Notes: generated by a model from the letters alone, not told the origin. A stretch of DNA of 64,000 nucleotides from Amycolatopsis sp. WAC 01376 (GCF_003947415.1 NZ_QHKL01000004.1:496001-560000); one strand, 5' to 3'. Positions 16,715 to 24,902 are shown, counted from the stretch's first letter. Numbers and translations are program-made.

Positions 16715-16938
16715 GGTCCGGCCTCGCATCACCGCGATGCCCGGCCTGTCGCCGTTTCGCGGCAACGGCGGGTGGCCAGGTCACGAAGCCGATACCCCAG
16801 CCTATTGCCATTCAGCGGCGATCAGCCGAGGTGGCCGGGCTCGATGCCGATGCCGGTGCCGGTGCCGCCCCCGCATGTCGCCGTGTCGCGGCAACGAACT
16901 GGAACAGCACCGACCTCACCCTGCCGCCACCCCGGCCT

Positions 16939-17048
16939 GTCGCCATTCTTCGGCAACGGGTCGGAGCGGCAATGCCACCAAGCCGGCCACACACCTCTGT
17001 CCGCCCCCATTGCCGCGAAACGGCAACGGCTCGGGCACTCACGTCGCC
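16939..17048 (+). repeat. 110-bp direct repeat, copy B, within the hairpin array
   Basis: Second copy of the unit at 16605-16714. Most differences lie just before the second hairpin (CTCTGTCCGCCCCC in place of CTCTGCCCGGCACC), while the hairpin motifs themselves are almost unchanged. Confidence 0.8.
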
Positions 17049-17160
17049 AACCCGGCATCACAGAACCGATTGCCATTACCCGGCAACGGACCCAATCCCA
17101 CCACCCAAGCCCATCGCCATTCCCCGGCAACAGACCCAGCCCACCACCCGAGCCATGCAC

Positions 17161-17724
17161 TCACAGAGAGCTCTTCCGCTGGTTGGCAATGAACCGCGCC
17201 TTCTTCTGACGGTTCCCGCAAGTGTTCATGTCGCACCATTTGCGGGTGCGGCTTTGGCTGGTGTCGAAGAAGGCGGCTTGACAGGTCGGCGATGCGCACA
17301 AGGCCAGCTTTCCGTCGCGTTCGCCTGCGATGATGCTGATCGCGTCGGCGGCGATCACGCTGAGGGCGTCTTCCACCCGGGATGAGCCGAGCTGCCATCG
17401 CCGCTCGCCTTCGGGCGTCAGGACAGCCGCGGCCCGGCCCTGAGTGCTGCGGTCGTTGAGGACCTGGACAGCCGAAGCGGGAAGCGCGTCCTGGAGCGCG
17501 CCCGCGGTCGCCGCGGCGTGAATCGACTCCCTCAGTTCTCGAGCGAGTTCGAGCTGGGCGTCGGTGCAGGACTCCACGGCGAGGCCGTTCACCGCCAGCC
17601 AGTCGACGAGTCGGTGCGGCGTGGGAATGCGCTCCACGGCGTCACCGCGACGCTCCGTCAGAGTCGCGGTGAAGCTGGTAGCGAGCACGTTGCCGAGGCG
17701 GAAGTCAGGGAACCCAGCAGGCAT
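17161..17724 (-). CDS. CGNR zinc-finger (ABATE-domain) transcriptional regulator
   Basis: The 187-residue protein has the N-terminal ABATE-type region (residues 1-130; LGNVLATSFTATLTERRGD) and the C-terminal CGNR zinc finger (CASPTCQAAFFDTSQSRTRK, then WCDMNTCGNRQKKARF). The Cys-x4-Cys...Cys-x4-CGNR arrangement binds zinc and probably DNA. CGNR proteins are taken to be stress-related regulators in actinomycetes. It is divergent from the epoxide hydrolase gene (81-bp gap with an inverted repeat) and could control it. Its stop lies about 30 bp beyond the last hairpin of the repeat array. Confidence 0.9.
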   Translation of the reverse strand: MPAGFPDFRLGNVLATSFTATLTERRGDAVERIPTPHRLVDWLAVNGLAVESCTDAQLELARELRESIHAAATAGALQDALPASAVQVLNDRSTQGRAAAVLTPEGERRWQLGSSRVEDALSVIAADAISIIAGERDGKLALCASPTCQAAFFDTSQSRTRKWCDMNTCGNRQKKARFIANQRKSSL

Positions 17725-17767
17725 GGAACCACCTTAGCCGGTTGCACCCCGACATGAAGACCTGCTA

Positions 17768-17786
17768 GAACCGTCTTAGGCGGTTC
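17768..17786. promoter_or_regulatory. Inverted repeat GAACCG-N7-CGGTTC between CGNR and epoxide hydrolase genes
   Basis: GAACCG (17768-17773) and CGGTTC (17781-17786) are exact reverse complements. A related half-site, CTTAGCCGGTT at 17733-17743, resembles CTTAGGCGGTT at 17775-17785 with one difference. The sites cover the divergent promoter region and are candidate operators for the CGNR protein. Confidence 0.45.
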
Positions 17787-17805
17787 CGCGATGACAGGAG
17801 GTCTC

Positions 17806-18969
17806 ATGCCCCGTCCGACCAGCGAGGTACAACCCTTCGAAGCCCGCGCATCCGACGCCGAACTCGACGATCTGCGCGCGCGACTGGCCGCGGCGCGGCT
17901 ACCGGAGGCCGAGACGGTGGATCGCCGGTGGGGGCAGGGCGTTCCGCTCGCCGACCTCGTCGATGTCGTGGACTACTGGCGCACCGGGTACGACTGGCGC
18001 TCTTTCGAGGAGCACCTCGACCGGATCGGTCAGTTCCGCACGACCATCGACGGCCTGGGCATCCACTTCCTGCACCGCCGGTCCACGCGCGCGGATGCCG
18101 TTCCCCTCGTCTTGACACACGGCTGGCCGGGCAGCATCGCCGAGTTCGTCGATGTGGTGGACGAGCTGGCGGACCCCGAGAACCCGGACGCGCCGGCGTT
18201 CCATGTCGTGGTGCCTTCGCTACCCGGCTTCGGTTACAGCGACAAGCCGGCGACCACCGGCTGGGGCACCGAGAAGATCGCGGCCGCGTGGGTGGAGCTG
18301 ATGGGAAGGCTCGGCTACGACAGGTTCACCGCCCACGGTGGCGACTGGGGCGGCAATATCACCACGGTTCTCGGCGGCCGGTTCCCGACGCACGTCCTCG
18401 GCATCCACACGACGTTCGCGGAGGGGCCGCCCGGGCTGACCACGGACGGGCTGACGGCGATCGAGCGGAAGTGGACCGAGGAAACCCACGATTTCTGGCA
18501 CCACCGCGCGGCGTACGCGAAGCAGCAGGCGACCCGGCCGCAGACCATCGGTTACTCGCTCGTCGACTCACCGGTCGGGCTTCTCGCCTGGATCCTCGAC
18601 AAGTTCGCCGAGTGGTCCGACACCGAGGACAGCCCGTTCGAGACGATCTCCCGGGACCGTGTCCTCGACGACGTCACCCTGTATTGGCTGACCCGGACCG
18701 GCGCGTCGTCGGCCCGCATCTACTACGAAAGCCACAACTCGCTCGATCCCGAACTCCGGGTCGACGTCCCGGCGGCGATCACCGTCTATCCCCGCGACAT
18801 CGAGAAGTATCCGCGCCCCTGGGCACGGGAGCGGTACCGCCAGATCGTCCGCTGGAGGTCACCCGAAGCCGGGGGCCATTTCCCGTCGCTGGAAGTGCCC
18901 GGGTACTTCGTCAAAGATCTGCAAGAAGGCCTCGCGGCCGTACTGGCTGCCAATCGGCACGCGGTATAG
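17806..18969 (+). CDS. Epoxide hydrolase, microsomal (EPHX1/EHN) type
   Basis: The 387-residue alpha/beta hydrolase has the N-terminal EHN domain (residues ~4-110; ASDAELDDLRARLAAARLPE and YDWRSFEEHLDRI). The oxyanion motif is HGWPGS, the nucleophile Asp lies in HGGDWGG near residue 178, and the catalytic His is in EAGGHFPSLE near residue 362. It opens epoxides to vicinal diols through an alkyl-enzyme ester. ATG 17806 follows the strong Shine-Dalgarno AGGAGG by four bases; an upstream in-frame ATG at 17791 would overlap that site. It is divergent from the CGNR regulator. The natural substrate is unknown; detoxification or metabolite tailoring are both possible. Confidence 0.92.
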   Translation: MPRPTSEVQPFEARASDAELDDLRARLAAARLPEAETVDRRWGQGVPLADLVDVVDYWRTGYDWRSFEEHLDRIGQFRTTIDGLGIHFLHRRSTRADAVPLVLTHGWPGSIAEFVDVVDELADPENPDAPAFHVVVPSLPGFGYSDKPATTGWGTEKIAAAWVELMGRLGYDRFTAHGGDWGGNITTVLGGRFPTHVLGIHTTFAEGPPGLTTDGLTAIERKWTEETHDFWHHRAAYAKQQATRPQTIGYSLVDSPVGLLAWILDKFAEWSDTEDSPFETISRDRVLDDVTLYWLTRTGASSARIYYESHNSLDPELRVDVPAAITVYPRDIEKYPRPWARERYRQIVRWRSPEAGGHFPSLEVPGYFVKDLQEGLAAVLAANRHAV

Positions 18970-19009
18970 GGCGTTATACAACCTTGGCCGTGAGCCTGTC
19001 GACGCAAGA

Positions 19010-19221
19010 TTACGCCAAGCCGAGGAACGCCCCCGCCACCGCCGCGAACTCCTCCGGAGTTCGGAGATGATCGGGTCGATCAGCCGCCAGTCGAACGGCA
19101 AGGGCTCGGGCGGTTCCTGCGCGGGAGCCAACGGCTCCAAGGGCAGGCGCTGGGCGAGCAGGACGGCTACCCTGCCGCCCATCGAATGACCCACCAGATC
19201 CGATCTCTCGAACTGCGAGCG
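19010..19221 (-). pseudogene. Remnant of an alpha/beta hydrolase gene
   Basis: Directly after the stop of the upstream dehydrogenase, and in the same frame, the sequence reads FERSDLVGHSMGGRVAVLLA, the nucleophile elbow (GHSMGG) of an alpha/beta hydrolase. It continues with FDWRLIDPIISELR and then, after a shift near 19055, TPEEFAAVAGAFLGLA, a typical hydrolase C-terminus. The first ~90 residues, and the segment with the catalytic Asp and His, are missing. This is best read as a gene eroded by N-terminal loss, an internal deletion and a frameshift. Confidence 0.65.
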
Positions 19222-20229
19222 TCACGCCCGCAAGTGTGCCCGGTCCGGTGCGACGGCGTGCTGAAGCGGCTCCCCGAGGACGAACCGCCGAAGCTCTCGC
19301 GTGACGAGCTCGCCCATCCGGGCGCGTTCGGCGCCCAGCGCGCCGGCCAGATGCGGGGTGAGCACCACGTTCGGCAACGTGTACAGCGGCGAGTCCGGCT
19401 CGGGCGGTTCGGGCCAGGTGACGTCGAGGATCGCCGTGAGGTCCGGGCGCTCGCGCAGTACCGGGATCACCGAAGGTTCGTCGACGACGGCGCCGCGGGC
19501 GGTGTTGATCAGGGTCGCGCCGATGCCCATCCTGGCCACCAGCTCCCCGTTCACCAGTCCTTCGGTCTCCGGGAGCAGCGGCGCGTGCAGGCTGACCACG
19601 GGGCACGTGGCGAACAGTTCGTCCAGGCCCACCAGTCGCACGCCCAGTTCGGCGGCGGTCGCCGGGTCGACGACGGGGTCGCTAGCGAGCACGTCCACGT
19701 CGAAACCGCGCAAATGTGACGCGACGAGAGCACCGATCTCGCCGAGGCCGAGCAGGCCGACCCTGGACCGGTAGGCGCCCGCGACCCTCGGGTCGGGCGG
19801 ATAGGCCCGCCGCTCCCGGATCTCGCGGGAGATCCGGTGCACCTGCTTGAGTCCTAAGAGGACCTGGGCCAGGGTGAACTCGGCGACCGGGACGGCGTTC
19901 GCGGCCGCGGCGGACACGATCGGCAGCTCGCGCGCCCAGAACTCGGGGGTGGTCAGCGGCCGGACCGATCCGGCGGCGACGAGCACCGCGCGCAGGTCCG
20001 GCGCGTGTCCCAAGAGGACGGAGTCCAGCACCGGGGCACCCCAGCCGGACAACAGGATTTCGATGCCTTCCAGTGCCGCCGGATCCTCCGCCAGCCGCTC
20101 GCGGGTGAGCGGCTCACGCAGCTCCACCAGCGTGCCGATCTCCTTCAGCACCGCCTCGGGGTAAACGTCGTCGCGGCGGCGTTCCTCCATCACGAGAAGT
20201 GCCGTCGGCCGGTGTTGCAGCTCGGTCAT
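19222..20229 (-). CDS. D-isomer-specific 2-hydroxyacid dehydrogenase family protein
   Basis: The 335-residue protein has the split fold of this family: an N-terminal substrate domain, the NAD-binding Rossmann motif GLLGLGEIG near residue 165, the catalytic Arg in NTARGAVVD, a Glu in the following segment, and the catalytic His in TPHLAGALG near residue 300. It interconverts 2-keto and 2-hydroxy acids with NAD(H). ATG 20229 is preceded on the minus strand by GGAGGTAGG; the longer frame to 20292 lacks a ribosome site. It is divergent from the polysaccharide ABC operon, and its product may act on a sugar-acid intermediate of that pathway. A hydrolase remnant follows. Confidence 0.9.
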   Translation of the reverse strand: MTELQHRPTALLVMEERRRDDVYPEAVLKEIGTLVELREPLTRERLAEDPAALEGIEILLSGWGAPVLDSVLLGHAPDLRAVLVAAGSVRPLTTPEFWARELPIVSAAAANAVPVAEFTLAQVLLGLKQVHRISREIRERRAYPPDPRVAGAYRSRVGLLGLGEIGALVASHLRGFDVDVLASDPVVDPATAAELGVRLVGLDELFATCPVVSLHAPLLPETEGLVNGELVARMGIGATLINTARGAVVDEPSVIPVLRERPDLTAILDVTWPEPPEPDSPLYTLPNVVLTPHLAGALGAERARMGELVTRELRRFVLGEPLQHAVAPDRAHLRA

Positions 20230-20336
20230 CCCTACCTCCGTCGGCGACCATACATCGGATGCTTTCCCCGGTCCACGCGCGGCAAGTCCCACACAAGGGC
20301 AAACCGTGCCGATTGAAATTCGTAATCATCGGACCA

Positions 20337-20366
20337 TTGACCTCGGGTCGGGAAAGCGCTTACCGT
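20337..20366 (+). promoter_or_regulatory. Promoter with embedded LacI-type operator for the polysaccharide operon
   Basis: TTGACC (20337-20342) and TACCGT (20361-20366) are spaced by 18 bp. Between and overlapping them is GAAAGCGCTTAC (20352-20363), a near-palindrome of the GAAAGCGCTTTC type bound by LacI regulators. The ATG of the binding-protein gene lies 45 bp downstream. The LacI gene at 26414 in the same operon is the likely repressor. Confidence 0.55.
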
Positions 20367-20411
20367 CCCCTGCGGAGTAGACAGCGTGGTCCACAGTGAA
20401 CAGGAGATGCG

Positions 20412-21740
20412 ATGCGGAAATCGCGGTGGATCGGCGTGGGACTCACTGTCTCAGCGCTGGTCCTTTCGGGCTGCTCGGCAGGCCCCGCCGGAACGAACGT
20501 CGCGCAGGACACCAAGGCGCCCTTGGAACTGTGGACCCGGACGACTCCCGGCGGCGCCGGGGAGCAGGCCACCAAGCGGCTCGCGGAAGCCTTCGAGAAG
20601 GCCACGGGGTTCAAGGTGCAGGTCACCGCGATCTTCGACGACTTCGAGACGAAGCTGGCCCAGCGCGCCGCCCAGCGCGACCTGCCGGACATCGTGATGA
20701 ACGACGTCACGCAGGTCGGCACGCTGAAGAGCCAGGGTCTCGTGCGCGAGATCGAACAGGGCAAGATCAAGCACGCCTCGGAGCTCACCGAGCAGGCGTT
20801 GAAGTCCAACCAGACCCCGGACGGCAAGCTGTACGGCCTGCCCTACAGCGCGCAGGCTTCCGCGCTACTGATCCGCAAGGACTGGCGAGAGAAGCTCGGT
20901 AAGAGCGTGCCGCAGAGCTGGCCGGAGCTCGTCGACCTCGCCAAGGCGTTCACCACCGGTGACCCCGACGGCAACGGCAAGAACGACACCGCGGGCCTCA
21001 ACGCGACGCTGTCGACCAAACGGGGCTACGCCTCCTGGTACTTCTCCAACTTCCTGTGGGCCGCGGGCGGCGACTTCATCACCGAGGCCGGGGGCGGCAA
21101 GTACAAGCCGTCGATGAGCACACCCGAATCCGTCGCCGCGGTGCAGTGGTTCCGCGACCTCGGCTGCAAGGACAACGTGATCCAGCCCGGTTCGGTCACC
21201 ATGCCGACCCCGGCGACCAACGAGACCTTCGAAGCGGGCAAGGCCGGGATGTACGTCGTCGGCCCGTATCTGCTGCCGCGTTTCGACAAGGCACTCGGCA
21301 AGGACAAGTACGAGGTCGTCCCGATGCCGAAGGGCGCCAAGAACGCCGACGTGCTCGCCGAGGGCCTGTCGATCTACATGATGGCCGGCTCGCCGAACCA
21401 GGCCGGGCAGGACGCCTTCGGTGACTTCGCGATCTCGGCCGACGGCCAGAAGATCGGCATGGAGGGCGAATCGGCCTTCATCGTGCAGCTCCCGGTGAAC
21501 AAGAACATCGACATCAGCCAGGTCCGCCCGGACCCGCGTTGGAAGACCTACGCCGAGATCTACACCAAGTCCGGCCACTACGCGCCGTCCATCCCGAACT
21601 GGACGCCCGTCCGCCAGGACACCGCCGACACGGTCAGCGCGCTCATCGCCGACTGCAAGCTCGACACCAAGGCGGAACTGGCGAAACTCGACACCAAGCT
21701 CACCGCGACGTTGCAGCAACAGGGGATCAGCGCGTCATGA
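20412..21740 (+). CDS. ABC transporter sugar-binding lipoprotein of the polysaccharide locus
   Basis: The 442-residue family 1 solute-binding protein has a lipoprotein signal ending in the lipobox LVLSGC (Cys21), so it should sit on the outer membrane face. Family motifs include DGKLYGLPYSAQASALLIRKD and NETFEAGKAGMYVVGPYLL. It feeds the two permeases that follow in ATGA-coupled order. Given the neighbouring fucosidase and PL6 lyase, the ligand is probably an oligosaccharide from a fucose- or uronate-containing polymer; this is inference from context. The residue run DPDGNGKNDTAG resembles a calcium-binding loop. Confidence 0.92.
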   Translation: MRKSRWIGVGLTVSALVLSGCSAGPAGTNVAQDTKAPLELWTRTTPGGAGEQATKRLAEAFEKATGFKVQVTAIFDDFETKLAQRAAQRDLPDIVMNDVTQVGTLKSQGLVREIEQGKIKHASELTEQALKSNQTPDGKLYGLPYSAQASALLIRKDWREKLGKSVPQSWPELVDLAKAFTTGDPDGNGKNDTAGLNATLSTKRGYASWYFSNFLWAAGGDFITEAGGGKYKPSMSTPESVAAVQWFRDLGCKDNVIQPGSVTMPTPATNETFEAGKAGMYVVGPYLLPRFDKALGKDKYEVVPMPKGAKNADVLAEGLSIYMMAGSPNQAGQDAFGDFAISADGQKIGMEGESAFIVQLPVNKNIDISQVRPDPRWKTYAEIYTKSGHYAPSIPNWTPVRQDTADTVSALIADCKLDTKAELAKLDTKLTATLQQQGISAS

Positions 21741-22693
21741 CCGTAGATCACGCCAAGCCGGCGGCCGTCGGCGCGGACCGTCCCGCTGCCAAGCGGACGC
21801 CCGCGCCGAAGGCCCGCAGGCGCAGCGACCGCGACGGGAAGTGGTGGACGCCGTGGCTGTTCCTGGCCCCCGCCCTGATCCTGTTCGTGTACTTCAAGTT
21901 CATCCCGATGATCACCGCGGTGACGATGTCCTTCCAGGATGTCCAGCCGTACCTCGGCAACCAGTGGGTCGGCGGGCAGAACTACAGCACCGTCCTCGGT
22001 GACGAGGCGTTCCACTCAGCCATCTGGCACACCGTGATCATCGCGGTCGGGCAGACGGTCGGGTCGATGGTCATCGGCCTCGCGCTCGCCCTGCTCATGG
22101 AGGGTCAGAGCAAACGGCTGAAGTTCCTGCGGTCGGCGGCGTTCCTGCCGGTGGTCGTGCCGATCGCGGTGGTCGCCGAACTCTGGCGGATCATGTACCA
22201 CCCGACCGAGGACGGGATGCTGAACTCCATCCTCGGCATGGTCGGGCTGGGCCCGTCGGGCTTCATCAACGATCCCGACACGTCGATGATCTCGGTCATC
22301 GTCACCGGCATCTGGCGCGGCGCGCCGTACGACATGATGATCTTCCTCGCCGGACTGGCCGGAATCGACAGGGGTCTCTACGAAGCGGCCACTGTGGACG
22401 GTGCCTCCCGCTGGCGCAAGATCCTCCACGTGACGCTGCCGGGCCTGCGGTCGGTGTTCTCGATCCTGTTCGTGCTCGCGGCGATCCGCGGCCTGCGGGT
22501 GTTCACCGAGGTGTTCCTGCTGACCAACGGCGGGCCGAACGGCTCGACGGAAGTCGCGATGACCCTGATCTACAAACTCGGCCTGGAACAGAACCGGCTG
22601 GGCGTCGGCGCGGCGGGCGCGGTCCTGCTGTTCCTCGCGACGCTCGTGCTGACGCTGTTCGTCCAGGTGCTCCGACGGAGGCGAGACGCATGA
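21737..22693 (+). CDS. Sugar ABC transporter permease 1, polysaccharide locus
   Basis: The 318-residue permease starts at the ATGA overlap with the binding-protein stop. After a basic N-terminal tail (about residues 1-40), six helices follow, starting WTPWLFLAPALILFVYFKF. The EAA loop is YEAATVDGASRWRKILHVTLP near residues 215-235. It forms the channel with the next gene product. No ATPase is encoded in the operon, so a shared ATPase from another locus is expected. Confidence 0.92.
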   Translation: MTVDHAKPAAVGADRPAAKRTPAPKARRRSDRDGKWWTPWLFLAPALILFVYFKFIPMITAVTMSFQDVQPYLGNQWVGGQNYSTVLGDEAFHSAIWHTVIIAVGQTVGSMVIGLALALLMEGQSKRLKFLRSAAFLPVVVPIAVVAELWRIMYHPTEDGMLNSILGMVGLGPSGFINDPDTSMISVIVTGIWRGAPYDMMIFLAGLAGIDRGLYEAATVDGASRWRKILHVTLPGLRSVFSILFVLAAIRGLRVFTEVFLLTNGGPNGSTEVAMTLIYKLGLEQNRLGVGAAGAVLLFLATLVLTLFVQVLRRRRDA

Positions 22694-23556
22694 CCGCGGC
22701 CAACGATTCGGCACTCGGCCTCGACGCCGTCAAGTCGCCGGGCGGACGGATCCTGAAGTTCGTCCTGTACGCCATCCTGCTCCTGGTGTTCGCCGGGCCG
22801 CTGCTGGCGCTGCTGGTCAGCGCGTTCAACAACGTCTCCGATCCGACGGCGCTGAGCGTCGTCCCGTCGAGCCCGACCCTGGACAACTTCGGCATCGCCT
22901 TCGACCTCGGCGTCGGGATGTACCTGCTCAACTCGTTCCTGGTGGTCGGCTTCGGCCTGCTGCTGCAGGTCATCGTCTCGGTGCTGGCCGGGTACGCGTT
23001 GGCGCGCAAGAAGTTCCGGTTCATGACCTTCGTGCTGGTCGCGATCCTGGCGACGCTGATGCTGCCGGAGGAGATCCTCGCGATCCCGCTGTCGCTGATC
23101 CTCTCGGATCTGCCGCTGGTGCACTTCAACCTGATCGGCAGCCTCGTCGGGATGATCGTGCCGCTGGGCGCATGGGCCTTCTCGATCCTGGTGATGACCG
23201 AGTTCATGAAGGACGTCCCCCGCGAACTCGAGGAGGCCGCGCGGATCGACGGCGCCGGCGATCTGCGGATCTTCGCGCAGATCATCCTCCCGATGTGCAA
23301 GCCCGCGCTCGGCGTGATCGGTGTCTTCGGCTTCACGATGATCTGGGACCAGTACCTGCTGCCCCTGCTCGTGTCGACCGACGCCTCGACCTACACCCTG
23401 CCGCTGGCCCTGCGGACACTGCGGATCGACACGAACGTCACGCCGGGCGTGATCATGGCCGCGTCGCTGCTGGCGCTGCTCCCCTCGGTCGCCGCGTTCC
23501 TGTTCTTCCAGCGTTCGTTCGTCCGCGGCCTCGCCTCGGGCGCACTCAAGGGCTGA
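22690..23556 (+). CDS. Sugar ABC transporter permease 2, polysaccharide locus
   Basis: The 288-residue MalG-like permease starts at an ATGA overlap with permease 1. The EAA motif is LEEAARIDGAGDLRIFAQIILP near residues 177-198, and the C-terminal segment FFQRSFVRGLASGALKG is typical of the family. It is the partner of permease 1 in oligosaccharide import. The fucosidase gene begins 31 bp downstream, so the operon continues. Confidence 0.92.
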   Translation: MTAANDSALGLDAVKSPGGRILKFVLYAILLLVFAGPLLALLVSAFNNVSDPTALSVVPSSPTLDNFGIAFDLGVGMYLLNSFLVVGFGLLLQVIVSVLAGYALARKKFRFMTFVLVAILATLMLPEEILAIPLSLILSDLPLVHFNLIGSLVGMIVPLGAWAFSILVMTEFMKDVPRELEEAARIDGAGDLRIFAQIILPMCKPALGVIGVFGFTMIWDQYLLPLLVSTDASTYTLPLALRTLRIDTNVTPGVIMAASLLALLPSVAAFLFFQRSFVRGLASGALKG

Positions 23557-23587
23557 CTCACCAAAGACAACAAGGAGCGATCCTGAA

Positions 23588-24889
23588 GTGAGTTCCACCG
23601 CCTGGTTCACCCACGACCGGTTCGGGATGTTCGTCCACTGGGGACTGTATTCGCTGGCCGCCCGGCACGAATGGGTGCAGAACCGCGAAAAGCTGACCGA
23701 CGAGCAGTACCGCGTCTACTTCGACCATTTCGAGCCGGACAAGTACGACCCGCGTTCCTGGGCACGGGCCGCGAAGGCAGCGGGCATGACCTACGTCGTG
23801 CTGACCACCAAGCACCACGACGGTTTCTGCCTGTGGGACAGCGATCTCACCGACTTCAACGTGACGAACACGCCGTATGGCAAGGATCTGCTCGGCCCGT
23901 TCGTCGACGCCTGCCGCGAAGAAGGCTTGAAGGTCGGCTTCTACCACTCGCTGATCGACTGGCACCATCCCGCGTTCCCCGTCGACGGCACCCATCCCCG
24001 CCGTGACGACGCCGAGTACATCGCGGCACACCAGTACGCCGACATCGCCGAGTACCAGCTCTACCTGCACGGGCAGGTCCGCGAGCTGCTAACCCGCTTC
24101 GGCACGATCGACTACCTGTTCTTCGACTTCTCGTACCAGGGCCGCAAGGAATGGTGGGGCGGCAAGGGACCGGACGACTGGGACTCCCCCGGCCTGCTCG
24201 CGCTGGTCCGTGAACTCCAGCCCGGCATCCTGGTCAACGACCGCACCGGGATCCCGGGCGACTTCATCACCCCGGAGCAGTACCAGCCGTCGGGTCCGAT
24301 GACCCGCGACGGCGTCCCGGTGGTGTGGGAGGCGTGCCAGACGCTGAACGGCAGCTGGGGTTACGACCGCGACAACCTCGACTACAAGAGCCCCGAGCTG
24401 CTCATCCGGATGCTGGTCGACGGCGTGTCCAAGGACGGGAACCTGCTGCTCAACGTCGGGCCGAACGGCCGGGGCGAGATCGACCCGCGGGCGCTCGAGG
24501 TGCTCGGTGAGCTCGGCCGCTGGATGGACCGGCACGAACGCTCGATCCGCGGCTGCGGTCCCGCCGAGTTCACCGCCCCCGCGGACGGCCGCTACACCCA
24601 GCGCGGAGACCGGCTGTACCTGCACCTGTTCAGCTGGCCGATGAACCACGTCCACCTGCCAGGGCTCGCCGGGCGCGTGCGCTACGCCCAGCTGCTCGAC
24701 GACGCCTCGGAAATCCGGCAGGTGCACACGGAGCCCGGGCAGACCGCGCAGAACACCCAGATGGGCGGGCAGCCGGAAGGCACGCTCACCCTCAAGCTCC
24801 CCATCCGTAAGCCGGACACCCCGGTTCCGGTGATCGAACTGTTCCTGAGCACAGAGAGCCCCGCCGCCGAAACCCTCCCCACCGATTGA
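23588..24889 (+). CDS. GH29 alpha-L-fucosidase
   Basis: The 433-residue enzyme matches glycoside hydrolase family 29: FTHDRFGMFVHWGLYSLAAR at the N-terminus, TTKHHDGFCLWDS near residue 75, FYHSLIDWHH near 120 and the probable nucleophile Asp180 in YLFFDFSYQG. LLNVGPNGRGEIDP follows near residue 290. It removes terminal L-fucose from oligosaccharides by a retaining mechanism. No signal peptide is visible, so it should act in the cytoplasm on imported sugars. The GTG start has AAGGAGCG upstream. It sits between the ABC permeases and the PL6 lyase in one operon. Confidence 0.92.
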   Translation: MSSTAWFTHDRFGMFVHWGLYSLAARHEWVQNREKLTDEQYRVYFDHFEPDKYDPRSWARAAKAAGMTYVVLTTKHHDGFCLWDSDLTDFNVTNTPYGKDLLGPFVDACREEGLKVGFYHSLIDWHHPAFPVDGTHPRRDDAEYIAAHQYADIAEYQLYLHGQVRELLTRFGTIDYLFFDFSYQGRKEWWGGKGPDDWDSPGLLALVRELQPGILVNDRTGIPGDFITPEQYQPSGPMTRDGVPVVWEACQTLNGSWGYDRDNLDYKSPELLIRMLVDGVSKDGNLLLNVGPNGRGEIDPRALEVLGELGRWMDRHERSIRGCGPAEFTAPADGRYTQRGDRLYLHLFSWPMNHVHLPGLAGRVRYAQLLDDASEIRQVHTEPGQTAQNTQMGGQPEGTLTLKLPIRKPDTPVPVIELFLSTESPAAETLPTD

Positions 24890-24902
24890 GCACGGAGGCA
24901 TC

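Larger units (their letters stand above)
16345..17132. repeat. Array of 13 interspersed hairpin motifs (consensus GTYGCCRTTTCGCGGCAACGG)
   Basis: Thirteen copies of an 18-22-bp imperfect palindrome start near 16347, 16420, 16486, 16551, 16608, 16673, 16751, 16805, 16880, 16942, 17008, 17070 and 17115. The pitch is 44-75 bp. Almost all keep the right arm CGGCAAC or CGGCAAT and a left arm TTGCC or TCGCC, forming stems of 4-8 bp around a TTTCG- or CGAAA-like loop; GTTGCCGG-TCC-CCGGCAAC at 16551 is the best. Spacers are not unique: part of the array is duplicated (16605-16714 and 16939-17048). The stretch is nearly stop-free in several frames but has no domain, start signal or steady frame, so I treat it as non-coding. 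No transposase or cas gene is near. Confidence 0.8.

Noticed and set aside
16345..17132. CRISPR array
   Set aside because: Repeats are short, imperfect and palindromic in varied orientation; spacers are unequal and partly duplicated, and no cas gene is present.
16102..17385. Long open frame (427 codons) through the hairpin array
   Set aside because: Several overlapping frames are open here on both strands because the repeats lack stops; none has a ribosome site, domain or steady codon use, and this one runs antisense into the CGNR and small secreted genes.
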